Below are positions 9,956 to 17,276 of a DNA stretch of 64,000 nt, one piece after another. The DNA lies in contig NZ_CP009754.1 in assembly GCF_000772045.1 (NCBI RefSeq), positions 5,022,001 to 5,086,000 on the forward strand. The letters are read 5' to 3'. Each line of letters begins with the position of its first letter. Position 1 is the first letter of the stretch. Source of the stretch: Streptomyces sp. CCM_MD2014 (GTDB lineage Bacteria; Actinomycetota; Actinomycetes; Streptomycetales; Streptomycetaceae). The translations under genes and the position numbers were made by a program. Under the pieces are notes generated by a model. That model searched no databases, was not told the origin of the DNA, and saw only the letters and a program-made list of their open reading frames with translations.

Positions 9956-11179
9956 CTACTTGCAGACGGCCGTGTCCACCAGGTCGAAGACGTGCTGGTG
10001 CGCCGCCATCATGTCGGCGGGCTCGGCGGCCACCGAGCTGGACAGCGCCGTCGTCGCCACCGTGGCCGCGCGGCCGTCCCGGGTGGCGCCGCCGTAGGTC
10101 TCGTATCCGTGGATGGAACCGCCGTGGCCCCACAGCTCGACGCCGCAGGACAGGGGGGTGCGGAAGAGGCCCAGACCGTATCCGGTGCCCGGCGCGGGGG
10201 CGCCCTCGGTCACCGGGACCGTGGTCTTCATCTCCTTCAGTTCGGCTGCCTCCAGCACCTCGCCGCCGAGCAGCGCGGAGAAGAAGCGGTTGAGGTCGCG
10301 CGGGGTGGTGACGAGCTGCCCGGCGGCCCAGGCCTGGGACGGGTCGAGGCGGGTGATGTCCTCCAGCGGGGCGCCGGGGGAGGCGGCGGCGTAGCCCTTG
10401 GGGTGGGCGCCCCGGATGCCGCGCTCGCCGACGCCCGGCCAGTAGGTGTCCTCCAGACCGAGGGGGCGGATGATCCGGTCGGTGATCTCCTCGCCGAAGG
10501 GGCGGCCCGTGACCTTCTCGACGAGCAGGCCGGCCAGCACGTAGTTGGTGTTGCTGTACTGCCACTTCGCGCCGGGCTCGAACGCCGCCTTCTGGCTCAG
10601 GGCGAGGTCGACCAGGTCACGCGGGTTGTAGTAGGTGTCGCGGACCTCGAAGGGGTCCAGGCCCAGCGTCGGGACGTAGTCGGGCAGGCCGCTGGTGTGC
10701 TGGAGCAGGTTCCGCACGGTGATCCGGCCGCCGTCGATGCCCTCGCCGTGCACCAGTCCCGGAAGATACGTCTCGATCGGTTCGTCCAGCTTCACCTTGC
10801 CCTCCCCGACCAGCTGGAGCACCACCGCCGCGGTGAGGGCCTTGGTGTTGCTGCCCGCCCTGACCTGGCCGTTCACCGGCACGGACGCGCCGGTCGCCAG
10901 GTCGCCGGTGCCGGCCGTGTAGTCGCGGGTGCGTCCGTCACGGCCCTGGACCGCTGCCAGCGCGGCCGGGAAACCGTCCTCGCGCACCAGGTCCTTCGCA
11001 CCCTCGCGGACGGCGTCGCGGTGACCGGCGTGGTCCGGTGCGCCGTAGGCCAGGGAACCGGTCACGGCGAGGCCGCCGCCCAGGACGGCGAGCGCGGCGA
11101 CCACCGACAGCACGCGCCCACGCCGCTTCTTCGGCTGGGACGCGACGGTGGCGGGGGCGGCGGGGAGACGAACGGACAC
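9956..11179 (-). CDS. Serine hydrolase / D-alanyl-D-alanine carboxypeptidase (class C beta-lactamase fold)
   Basis: 407 residues from a GTG at 11179 preceded by GAGAGG. A basic stretch and hydrophobic helix (about 17-45) form a signal peptide or anchor. Catalytic motifs: SxxK as SNTK near residue 110, YxN as YSN near 207 and HxG as HGG near 354. This is the R61-type DD-peptidase/esterase family that trims peptidoglycan stem peptides or hydrolyses small esters outside the cell. Divergent from the DraG-like gene across a 223-bp promoter region. The longer frame up to 11308 adds an unlikely N-terminus before the signal. Confidence 0.86.
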   Translation of the reverse strand: MSVRLPAAPATVASQPKKRRGRVLSVVAALAVLGGGLAVTGSLAYGAPDHAGHRDAVREGAKDLVREDGFPAALAAVQGRDGRTRDYTAGTGDLATGASVPVNGQVRAGSNTKALTAAVVLQLVGEGKVKLDEPIETYLPGLVHGEGIDGGRITVRNLLQHTSGLPDYVPTLGLDPFEVRDTYYNPRDLVDLALSQKAAFEPGAKWQYSNTNYVLAGLLVEKVTGRPFGEEITDRIIRPLGLEDTYWPGVGERGIRGAHPKGYAAASPGAPLEDITRLDPSQAWAAGQLVTTPRDLNRFFSALLGGEVLEAAELKEMKTTVPVTEGAPAPGTGYGLGLFRTPLSCGVELWGHGGSIHGYETYGGATRDGRAATVATTALSSSVAAEPADMMAAHQHVFDLVDTAVCK

Positions 11180-11402
11180 GGGATTTCCTCTCAACAAGGC
11201 TGCTCTCGGAACGCCTTGAGCCTTTCGCGAACCCGCCGCCCGCTCGATGGGCCCAGACGGCGGAAACGGGGTGTACCTTCCACCACCCCCGGCCGTGAGC
11301 GTTTCCACACCGATCCCGCCCGCCGCGGCCCTGAACCGACCGCGTCCGTTCGCATACAGTGCTGGGCGTCGTACGTACGCACAGTGCCGAGGGGAGGTCC
11401 GG

Positions 11403-12518
11403 GTGGGCGGGACGACCGGCGCCGTCTGGGGGCGTGCCGAGCAGCAGGACTTCCGCAGCCGGGTGCGCGGGACGCTGCTCGGCGTGGCCGTCGGTGACGC
11501 TTTCGGAGCCCCCGTCGACTCCCTCGCCCTCGACGCGATCCGGGAGGCCCACGGCGCCGAGGGGCTGTCCGACCTGGCCCCGGCCTACGGCCGGCGCGGT
11601 GCCGTCACCCACCTCACCCAGCTCACCCTGTTCTCCGTGGACGGGCTGATCCGCGCCCAGGTACGGCGCGACACCGGGGCCTGGCACCCGCCGACCGACC
11701 TGCACCGGGCCTACCGGCGCTGGGCCGCCACCCAGCGCGACTGGGGACCGGACCTGCGGCGCAAGGACGACGGCTGGCTGGCCCACGAGGAGTGGCTGTA
11801 CGTCCGCCGGGACGCACCGCGCGCCCTGCTGCTCGGCCTCGGCGACGAGACGATGGGCACCCCCGAGGCGCCCAAGAACCCCGACGAGCGCGGCCCCGAG
11901 GCCGCCGCCCGCTCGGCGCCGTTCGGGCTCCTGGTCGGCTGGGAGCCGCAGCTGGTCGCCCAGCTCGCCGTGGAGTGCGCGGCGCAGACCCACGGCCACC
12001 CCACCGGCTGCCTCGCGGCGGGCGGGTACGCCGTGATCGTGCACGGGCTGGCACGCGGCGAGAGCCTGGACGCCGCCGTGCAGCGGGCCCTGGCGCTGCT
12101 CGTCGCCCGGCCGGGTCACGAGCCCGTGGCGACCGCCCTGCAGCACGCCCTCGGCGCGGTCCGGCAGGGGCTGCCCACCCCGGCGCGGGTGACCGGGCTG
12201 ATCGGCGCGGGAACGGCGGAGGGCCTGGTCGCCGCCGCCGTGTACTGCGCCCTGGTCGGCGAGGACGTACGGCACGGGCTGCGCCTCGCCGTCAACCACG
12301 ACGGCCCCTCGGCCGCGACCGGCGCCCTGACCGGCGGTCTGCTCGGGGCCCTGCACGGCGAGACGGCCCTGCCCCCGGCCTGGGTGGCGGAACTGGAGGG
12401 CCGCCCGACCCTTCTGGAACTGGCCGACGACTTCGCCATGGAAATGACCCAGGGCCCCGCCCTCCACGGCCCGGCAAGCTCGTCCCCCGCCTGGCTGACG
12501 CGGTACCCCCGGGGTTAG
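11403..12518 (+). CDS. ADP-ribosylglycohydrolase (DraG) fold protein, probable pseudoenzyme
   Basis: 371 residues from a GTG with GGGGAGG five bases upstream. The fold markers are clear: GTLLGVAVGDAFGAPVD near the N-terminus and NHDGPSAATGALTGGLLG near the C-terminus. DraG enzymes remove ADP-ribose from proteins using two metals held by a TDDTQM-type motif and a GDTDT/GDSDST-type motif. Here these read THLTQL (about residue 63) and GPSAAT, so the metal-binding aspartates are replaced at both sites. I infer a catalytically dead or altered binding protein. The TAG stop forms the outer edge of the left inverted repeat of a MITE, so insertion may have trimmed the natural C-terminus. Confidence 0.82.
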   Translation: MGGTTGAVWGRAEQQDFRSRVRGTLLGVAVGDAFGAPVDSLALDAIREAHGAEGLSDLAPAYGRRGAVTHLTQLTLFSVDGLIRAQVRRDTGAWHPPTDLHRAYRRWAATQRDWGPDLRRKDDGWLAHEEWLYVRRDAPRALLLGLGDETMGTPEAPKNPDERGPEAAARSAPFGLLVGWEPQLVAQLAVECAAQTHGHPTGCLAAGGYAVIVHGLARGESLDAAVQRALALLVARPGHEPVATALQHALGAVRQGLPTPARVTGLIGAGTAEGLVAAAVYCALVGEDVRHGLRLAVNHDGPSAATGALTGGLLGALHGETALPPAWVAELEGRPTLLELADDFAMEMTQGPALHGPASSSPAWLTRYPRG

Positions 12519-12700
12519 GCCTGTCCGGCGGATCATGCCCCGGACGCGGGGCCCGGCACGCGCGTCCGCGGCGTTGTCGTCGGTTGCCGACGCTCCGCGT
12601 CGACGCTCTCCTCCGCATTGCGGCTGCACGCACCAGACCCCGCTCACCGGCGTCGACGAGGTGCCGTGCCTGTCCTGCGACCTGATCCGCCGGACAGGCC
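12518..12700. repeat. MITE with 18-bp perfect terminal inverted repeats
   Basis: GGCCTGTCCGGCGGATCA at 12518-12535 is repeated perfectly in inverted orientation at 12683-12700. The 147 bp between hold no gene but look like scraps of transposase-end sequence. Size (183 bp), perfect ends and lack of coding fit a non-autonomous element mobilised by a transposase elsewhere, probably of an IS5-like family; the family is inference. No clear target duplication is visible. The left end supplies the G of the stop codon of the DraG-like gene. Confidence 0.75.
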
Positions 12701-12778
12701 CGAGCGGGGCCCGGGAGGCACGAGGACGGTCACGTTTCGAGAAGCGCCGCCCCGCGGGGCCCGGCTAGCGTGCTTGCC

Positions 12779-13189
12779 ATGGACATCAGCATTCACACCA
12801 CGGTTCTCCCGCACGACGACCCGGACGCGTCCCTCGCCTTCTACCGGGACGTCCTCGGCTTCGAGGTCCGCAAGGACGTCGGGAACGGCAAGATGCGCTG
12901 GATCACGGTCGGGCCGGCCGGCCAGCCGGACGTCTCGCTGCTGCTCTCGCCGCCCGCCGTGGACCCCGGCATCACCGACACCGAGCGCCGCACCATCGCC
13001 GAGATGATGGCCAAGGGCACCTATGGCTGGATCCTCCTGGCCACCGAGGATCTCGACGGCACCTTCGAGAAGGTGCGCGCCGGGAACGCCGAGATCGTCC
13101 AGGAGCCGACCGAGCAGCCGTACGGCATCCGGGACTGTGCCTTCCGGGACCCGGCCGGCAACCAGATCCGCATCCAGGAACTGCGGTAG
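12779..13189 (+). CDS. VOC-family (glyoxalase/bleomycin-resistance fold) protein
   Basis: 136 residues. The paired beta-alpha-beta-beta-beta modules are recognisable: an N-terminal His, the phrase LAFYRDVLGFEVR, a central EMMAKGTYGWILLATEDLDGTFEKV, and the C-terminal DCAFRDPAGNQIRIQEL typical of VOC proteins. Members bind a divalent metal and act as lyases, dioxygenases or drug-binding proteins; the ligand is unknown. The start is the ATG closest to the domain. It follows the MITE and converges on the symporter gene at a hairpin. Confidence 0.85.
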   Translation: MDISIHTTVLPHDDPDASLAFYRDVLGFEVRKDVGNGKMRWITVGPAGQPDVSLLLSPPAVDPGITDTERRTIAEMMAKGTYGWILLATEDLDGTFEKVRAGNAEIVQEPTEQPYGIRDCAFRDPAGNQIRIQELR

Positions 13190-13204
13190 GAGCGGATGCG
13201 GCCG

Positions 13205-13249
13205 GGTGTCCGGCCGGCGCCCACGCACCGTGGCCGCCGGCCGGACACC
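13205..13249. terminator. Bidirectional hairpin terminator
   Basis: Fourteen-base perfect arms (13205-13218 and 13236-13249) with a 17-base loop lie between the convergent VOC and symporter genes. No U-tract follows, as is usual in Streptomyces. Confidence 0.65.
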
Positions 13250-13274
13250 GGCCGTACGCCTGCCGGGCGGAGGC

Positions 13275-14861
13275 TCAGTCGCCCACCCGGCTGCGCCCCA
13301 CCGCGCCGTCCACCCCGCCCGCCGGCGTCGGGATCGCGGCCGCCGCGCCGGAGGCGTCGTCGCCGTCCCCGTCCGTGTTGACGTGCTCGATGATCGCGAG
13401 CCGTTCCGGGGTGTCCTCCGGCCTCAGGTAGCCGACGACGACGTACAGGACCAGCGAGACCGCCAGCGGGACGGAGACCTGGTACTCGAGCGGCACCCCG
13501 CCGTCCACGTTCCAGTTGATCGGGTAGTTGACCAGCCAGAAGGCGACCAGGCCCAGCGCCCAGCTGGTGAGCGCGGCCGTGGGACCGGAGCGGCGGAAGG
13601 GCCGCAGCAGTCCGAGCATCATCGGGATCGCGATCGGACCCATCAGCCCGGCGACCCACTTGATGACCACGGTGATGATGTCCTTGAACGTCGGCGAGTC
13701 GACCTGCGTCGCCACCGCCATCGAAAGACCGAGGAAGACCACCGTCGTCAGCCGGGCCGCCAGCAGACCGGACCGCTGCCCCCAGCCGCGCGCCCGCTTC
13801 GACAGCACCGGCGCCACGTCACGGGTGAACACCGCCGCGATGGCGTTGGCGTCCGAGGAGCACATCGCCATGGTGTGCGAGAAGAAGCCGACGATGACCA
13901 GGCCGAGGAGCCCGTGCGGCAGCAGCTGCTCGGTCATCAGGGCGTACGAGTCGGAGCCGTCCGCCTTCTGCGACTCCACCAGCAGCGGCGACATCCACAT
14001 CGGGAAGAACAGCACCACCGGCCAGACCAGCCACAGCAGCGCCGACAGCCGTGCGCCGCGCGCCGCCTCGCGGGCGTTGCTCGTGGCCATGTAGCGCTGG
14101 GCCTGGTTGAGCATGCCGCCGTTGTACTCGAAGAGCTTGATGAAGAGGAAGGCCAGCAGGAACACCGTCCCGTACGGGCCGACCAGCGGCTTCCCGTGCC
14201 CCTGGAGGGCGGGCTCGTCCCAGACGCCGAAGAAGCCGCCGTGGTCCCCGAGCTTGAGGACCACGGCCACGAACATCGAGACACCGGCCAGCAGCTGGAT
14301 GACGAACTGGCCCAGCTCCGTCAGCGCGTCCGCCCACAGGCCGCCGATCGTGCAGTAGATGCCCGTGATGACACCGGTGATCAGGATGCCCTGGTTGAGG
14401 GTGATGCCGGTGAAGACCGACAGGAGCGTGGCGATGGCCGCCCACTTCGCGGCCACGTCCACGATCTTCAGCAGCATGCCGGACCAGGCCAGCGCCTGCT
14501 GGGTGGGCAGGTTGTACCGGTTCTTGAGGTACTCCAGCGGCGAGGCCACGTGCAGCCGTGAGCGCAGCCGGTTGATGCGCGGCGCGAACAGCTTGGAGCC
14601 GATGGCGACGCCGAGGGCGATGGGGAACGACCACGTCACGAAGGACGTGACGCCGTAGGTGTAGGCGATGCCGGCGTAGCCGGTGAACATCACCGCGCTG
14701 TAGCCCGACATGTGGTGCGAGATGCCGGACAGCCACCAGGGCATCTTGCCGCCGGCCGTGAAGAAGTCGCTGACGTCGTCCACGCGTTTGTGCGACCACA
14801 CGCCGATCGCCACCATGACGGCGAAGTAGCCGATGAGCACGGACCAGTCGAGACCGTTCAT
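13275..14861 (-). CDS. Sodium:solute symporter (SSS family)
   Basis: 528 residues from the ATG at 14861, preceded by GGAAGGGGG. About 13 hydrophobic helices. SSS landmarks include an N-terminal helix followed by VDDVSDFFTAGGKMPWWLSG, the glycine-rich SGYSAVMFTGYAGIAY, and SDANAIAAVFTRDV in the middle. These proteins couple Na+ entry to uptake of sugars, amino acids, nucleosides or organic anions. The charged C-terminal tail is cytoplasmic. Substrate cannot be read from the sequence and no catabolic gene lies next to it. Confidence 0.9.
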   Translation of the reverse strand: MNGLDWSVLIGYFAVMVAIGVWSHKRVDDVSDFFTAGGKMPWWLSGISHHMSGYSAVMFTGYAGIAYTYGVTSFVTWSFPIALGVAIGSKLFAPRINRLRSRLHVASPLEYLKNRYNLPTQQALAWSGMLLKIVDVAAKWAAIATLLSVFTGITLNQGILITGVITGIYCTIGGLWADALTELGQFVIQLLAGVSMFVAVVLKLGDHGGFFGVWDEPALQGHGKPLVGPYGTVFLLAFLFIKLFEYNGGMLNQAQRYMATSNAREAARGARLSALLWLVWPVVLFFPMWMSPLLVESQKADGSDSYALMTEQLLPHGLLGLVIVGFFSHTMAMCSSDANAIAAVFTRDVAPVLSKRARGWGQRSGLLAARLTTVVFLGLSMAVATQVDSPTFKDIITVVIKWVAGLMGPIAIPMMLGLLRPFRRSGPTAALTSWALGLVAFWLVNYPINWNVDGGVPLEYQVSVPLAVSLVLYVVVGYLRPEDTPERLAIIEHVNTDGDGDDASGAAAAIPTPAGGVDGAVGRSRVGD

Positions 14862-15057
14862 GTGCCCCCTTCCGGGGTCCGCCTTGTGAACTCCGCTCAG
14901 CCGGTTGGCACTTCGCTTGAGCGGGGTAGGGGCGTGGCAGGCCGCGAAGTGCCCGCTCATCGTGGTTGCGTCGACGAGGGCACGACAAGGAAGGGGAAGG
15001 TCAAGAGGAAGTAAAAAGGTTCGACTTGCTGACCTGCGTTCATCTACATGAACAAAC

Positions 15058-15081
15058 GGGCGGCCCTCGAAGGGGCCGCCC
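15058..15081 (-). terminator. Hairpin terminator of the 15106-17031 gene
   Basis: Nine-base arms at 15058-15066 and 15073-15081 with a TCGAAG loop, 25 bases beyond the stop codon. On the minus strand a short T-containing stretch follows. Confidence 0.6.
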
Positions 15082-15105
15082 GGTCCGCTGCTTCCGCCGC
15101 TCCGG

Positions 15106-17031
15106 CTACTTCAGCTCGTCGGGGCACGGCGTGCCCCGCTTCAGCCCGTACGGCGCCGACAGCCGGTACGTACCCGCCTTGGGCGCGACGATCGTCGTCC
15201 ACACGTCGCCGTCGGCGGTCTCCTCGGTCTCCGTCACGCAGCCGTTGACGTTGTCGTACGTCTTCGGTGTGCCCTCCGGGGCGTTCTTGGAGGCCTCCGT
15301 CTCCTGCGGCGGCTTCAGCTTGTTGCCCTCCTCGTCGACGAGGCTCAGCCACGGCGAGTACGGCATCCGGACCAGGACGCGGCCGGGCTTCTGCACGTCG
15401 ATGACCCACTCGTCCTGCTCGGCCCGCCGGACCACCGCGTGCGGCTCCGCCAGCGGCGTCGGATCGGTCACCTTGAACAGCTGCCAGTTGGCGTCGCCCC
15501 AGATCTGCTGCAGGTACGGCAGGCCCCGCTGCAGCAGCTCCCGCTCGCGCTTGCCGCCGTCGCCGTCCGGTTCGCCCTTGGGCAGCACGACGTAGTGCAC
15601 CGCCCAGCGCTTCAGCCACTCGTGGTAGTTCGCCGAGTTGAGCGTGTCGTCGTAGAAGAGCGGGTTGCGCTCCATGTCGGCCTGCCGGGTCCAGCCGCGG
15701 GCCAGGTTCACGTACGGCGCGAGCGCCGAGGCCTCCCGGTGGGAGCGGGCCGGTACGGCCTCCACCCGGCCCTGTTCCGCGCCGACCTCCTGCAGCTCGT
15801 TGACGAGCGGCGCCAGCTCGCGCGCCCAGGAGGCGGCGGGCGTGGTGTGGATGGCGTCGTCGGCCGACTTGAAGCCGATCCAGCCCACGAAGCCGACGAG
15901 CGAGACCACCAGCGCGTACCACTTGCGCGACTTCGGCACCGTGAACGGCAGCGCCGCCACCAGCGCCACCCCGGCGAAGAGCATCGCGAGCCGCGTGATG
16001 TTGGAGCCGATCTGGGAGCTGATCAGCCAGACCAGCAGTACCGACAGGCCGTAGACCGCCGACGTGATCCGCACGGTCTTCCAGGTGCTCGGCACGAACC
16101 AGTACACCAGGCCCGCGTAGACGAGCGGCAGCACCGCCGAGCCGAACCCCATCGGCTGCGTGCCGGAGAAGGGGAACAGCACCGCCGACAGTGCGACGAC
16201 CACGCTCGGCGCCAGGCCCAGCGACCAGGCACCCGGGCGGCGCTTCTGCAGGAACAGCGCCACCGCCACCAGGCCCACGAACAGTCCCGACACCGGCGAG
16301 GCCATCGTCGACAGGGCGGCCAGCGGCGCCGCGCACAGTCCCTTGGCCCAGCGCTCGTGCCGCCAGCGGTGGGGCCAGCAGAACACGGCGGCGACCGCGC
16401 CGAGGCCGAACATCATGCCGAGCCCGAACGTCACCCGCCCCGACACCGCGTTGCCCAGCAGCCCGAACAGGCCCGCCAGCGACGCCCACAGCGGATTGCG
16501 GACCACCCGGCTGCGGATCAGGATCATCGTCAGCAGCCCGGCCGACACCGTCCCCGCGATCATCATCGTCGTCCGCACGCCGAGCACCGACATCAGATAC
16601 GGCGAGATCACGCTGTACGACACCGGGTGCATGCCGCCGTACCAGGCGAGGTTGTACGCGGAGTCCGGGTGCCGGCCGACGAACTCGGCCCACGCGTCCT
16701 GCGCCGCGAGGTCGCCGCCACTGTTCGCGAACGTGAAGAACCACACTATGTGGAGCACCCCGGCCAGGGCGGTCACGGACAGCACGGGGTGGCGCAGCAT
16801 GCGCTCGCGCAGGGCCAGGAGGGCGGTGTTCACGGCCGGCGGAGCCTTCGGCTCGACGGGTGCGGACCGGGCAGGCCGGGACTCGGCAGGCGGGGGCCCG
16901 GAAGGACGAGGCTCGGCAGGCCGCGGCTCACCGTCGGCCCCGTGGGTGCGGGGTTCGGGTACGCGTGGTCGCGGGCCGGCTCCCCGGCCCGGATCGGCGT
17001 CGTCGGCGCGTGTCGGCTCCGCAGTGGCCAC
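15106..17031 (-). CDS. Polytopic membrane protein, GT-C-like, with C-terminal extracytoplasmic domain
   Basis: 641 residues from a GTG at 17031 with GGGGAG upstream (an ATG at 17085 is the alternative). A Pro/Arg/Glu-rich disordered N-terminus (about 1-65) leads into about ten to eleven hydrophobic helices (about 80-410), then a soluble region of about 220 residues with ARGWTRQADMERNPLFYDD and HYVVLPKGE. The layout resembles GT-C glycosyltransferases and 6-pyruvoyl-type membrane proteins: residues LAWYGGMHPVSYSVISPYLM after the first helix would face outside. I do not recognise a characterised ortholog. It may act on envelope glycans. A short TCGAAG-loop hairpin ends the transcript. Confidence 0.78.
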   Translation of the reverse strand: MATAEPTRADDADPGRGAGPRPRVPEPRTHGADGEPRPAEPRPSGPPPAESRPARSAPVEPKAPPAVNTALLALRERMLRHPVLSVTALAGVLHIVWFFTFANSGGDLAAQDAWAEFVGRHPDSAYNLAWYGGMHPVSYSVISPYLMSVLGVRTTMMIAGTVSAGLLTMILIRSRVVRNPLWASLAGLFGLLGNAVSGRVTFGLGMMFGLGAVAAVFCWPHRWRHERWAKGLCAAPLAALSTMASPVSGLFVGLVAVALFLQKRRPGAWSLGLAPSVVVALSAVLFPFSGTQPMGFGSAVLPLVYAGLVYWFVPSTWKTVRITSAVYGLSVLLVWLISSQIGSNITRLAMLFAGVALVAALPFTVPKSRKWYALVVSLVGFVGWIGFKSADDAIHTTPAASWARELAPLVNELQEVGAEQGRVEAVPARSHREASALAPYVNLARGWTRQADMERNPLFYDDTLNSANYHEWLKRWAVHYVVLPKGEPDGDGGKRERELLQRGLPYLQQIWGDANWQLFKVTDPTPLAEPHAVVRRAEQDEWVIDVQKPGRVLVRMPYSPWLSLVDEEGNKLKPPQETEASKNAPEGTPKTYDNVNGCVTETEETADGDVWTTIVAPKAGTYRLSAPYGLKRGTPCPDELK

Positions 17032-17219
17032 CTGAAGGCACTCCCCGTGTCCCGTCTTCTTCTTTGGGCCGTGTCCCGTTCCCACGACCGGCGACTGCCC
17101 CGTTTCGTGACGCTAGCACGCGGCCGCACACCGTTGCCTCTTCCCTTTCCGGCCCCTCAGGAGGCCTCCTGAGGGCTCCTGGGGCCTCCCGGGGCCCGCC
17201 GGGGCCTGGGACGCGAACG

Positions 17220-17245
17220 CCCCCGCGGCCGGGTGGCCGCGGGGG
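17220..17245 (-). terminator. Hairpin terminator after the D-Ala-D-Ala carboxypeptidase gene
   Basis: Arms 17220-17230 and 17235-17245 are perfectly complementary with a GGGT loop. A second, 22-base perfect palindrome lies at 17154-17175, so the two may act together to insulate the next gene downstream. Confidence 0.65.
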
Positions 17246-17276
17246 CGGGGGACGTCGCTTCGGCCCGGGGCGGAGG

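Noticed and set aside
12536..12682. Small coding gene inside the MITE
   Set aside because: No ribosome site or sensible frame; flanked by perfect inverted repeats.
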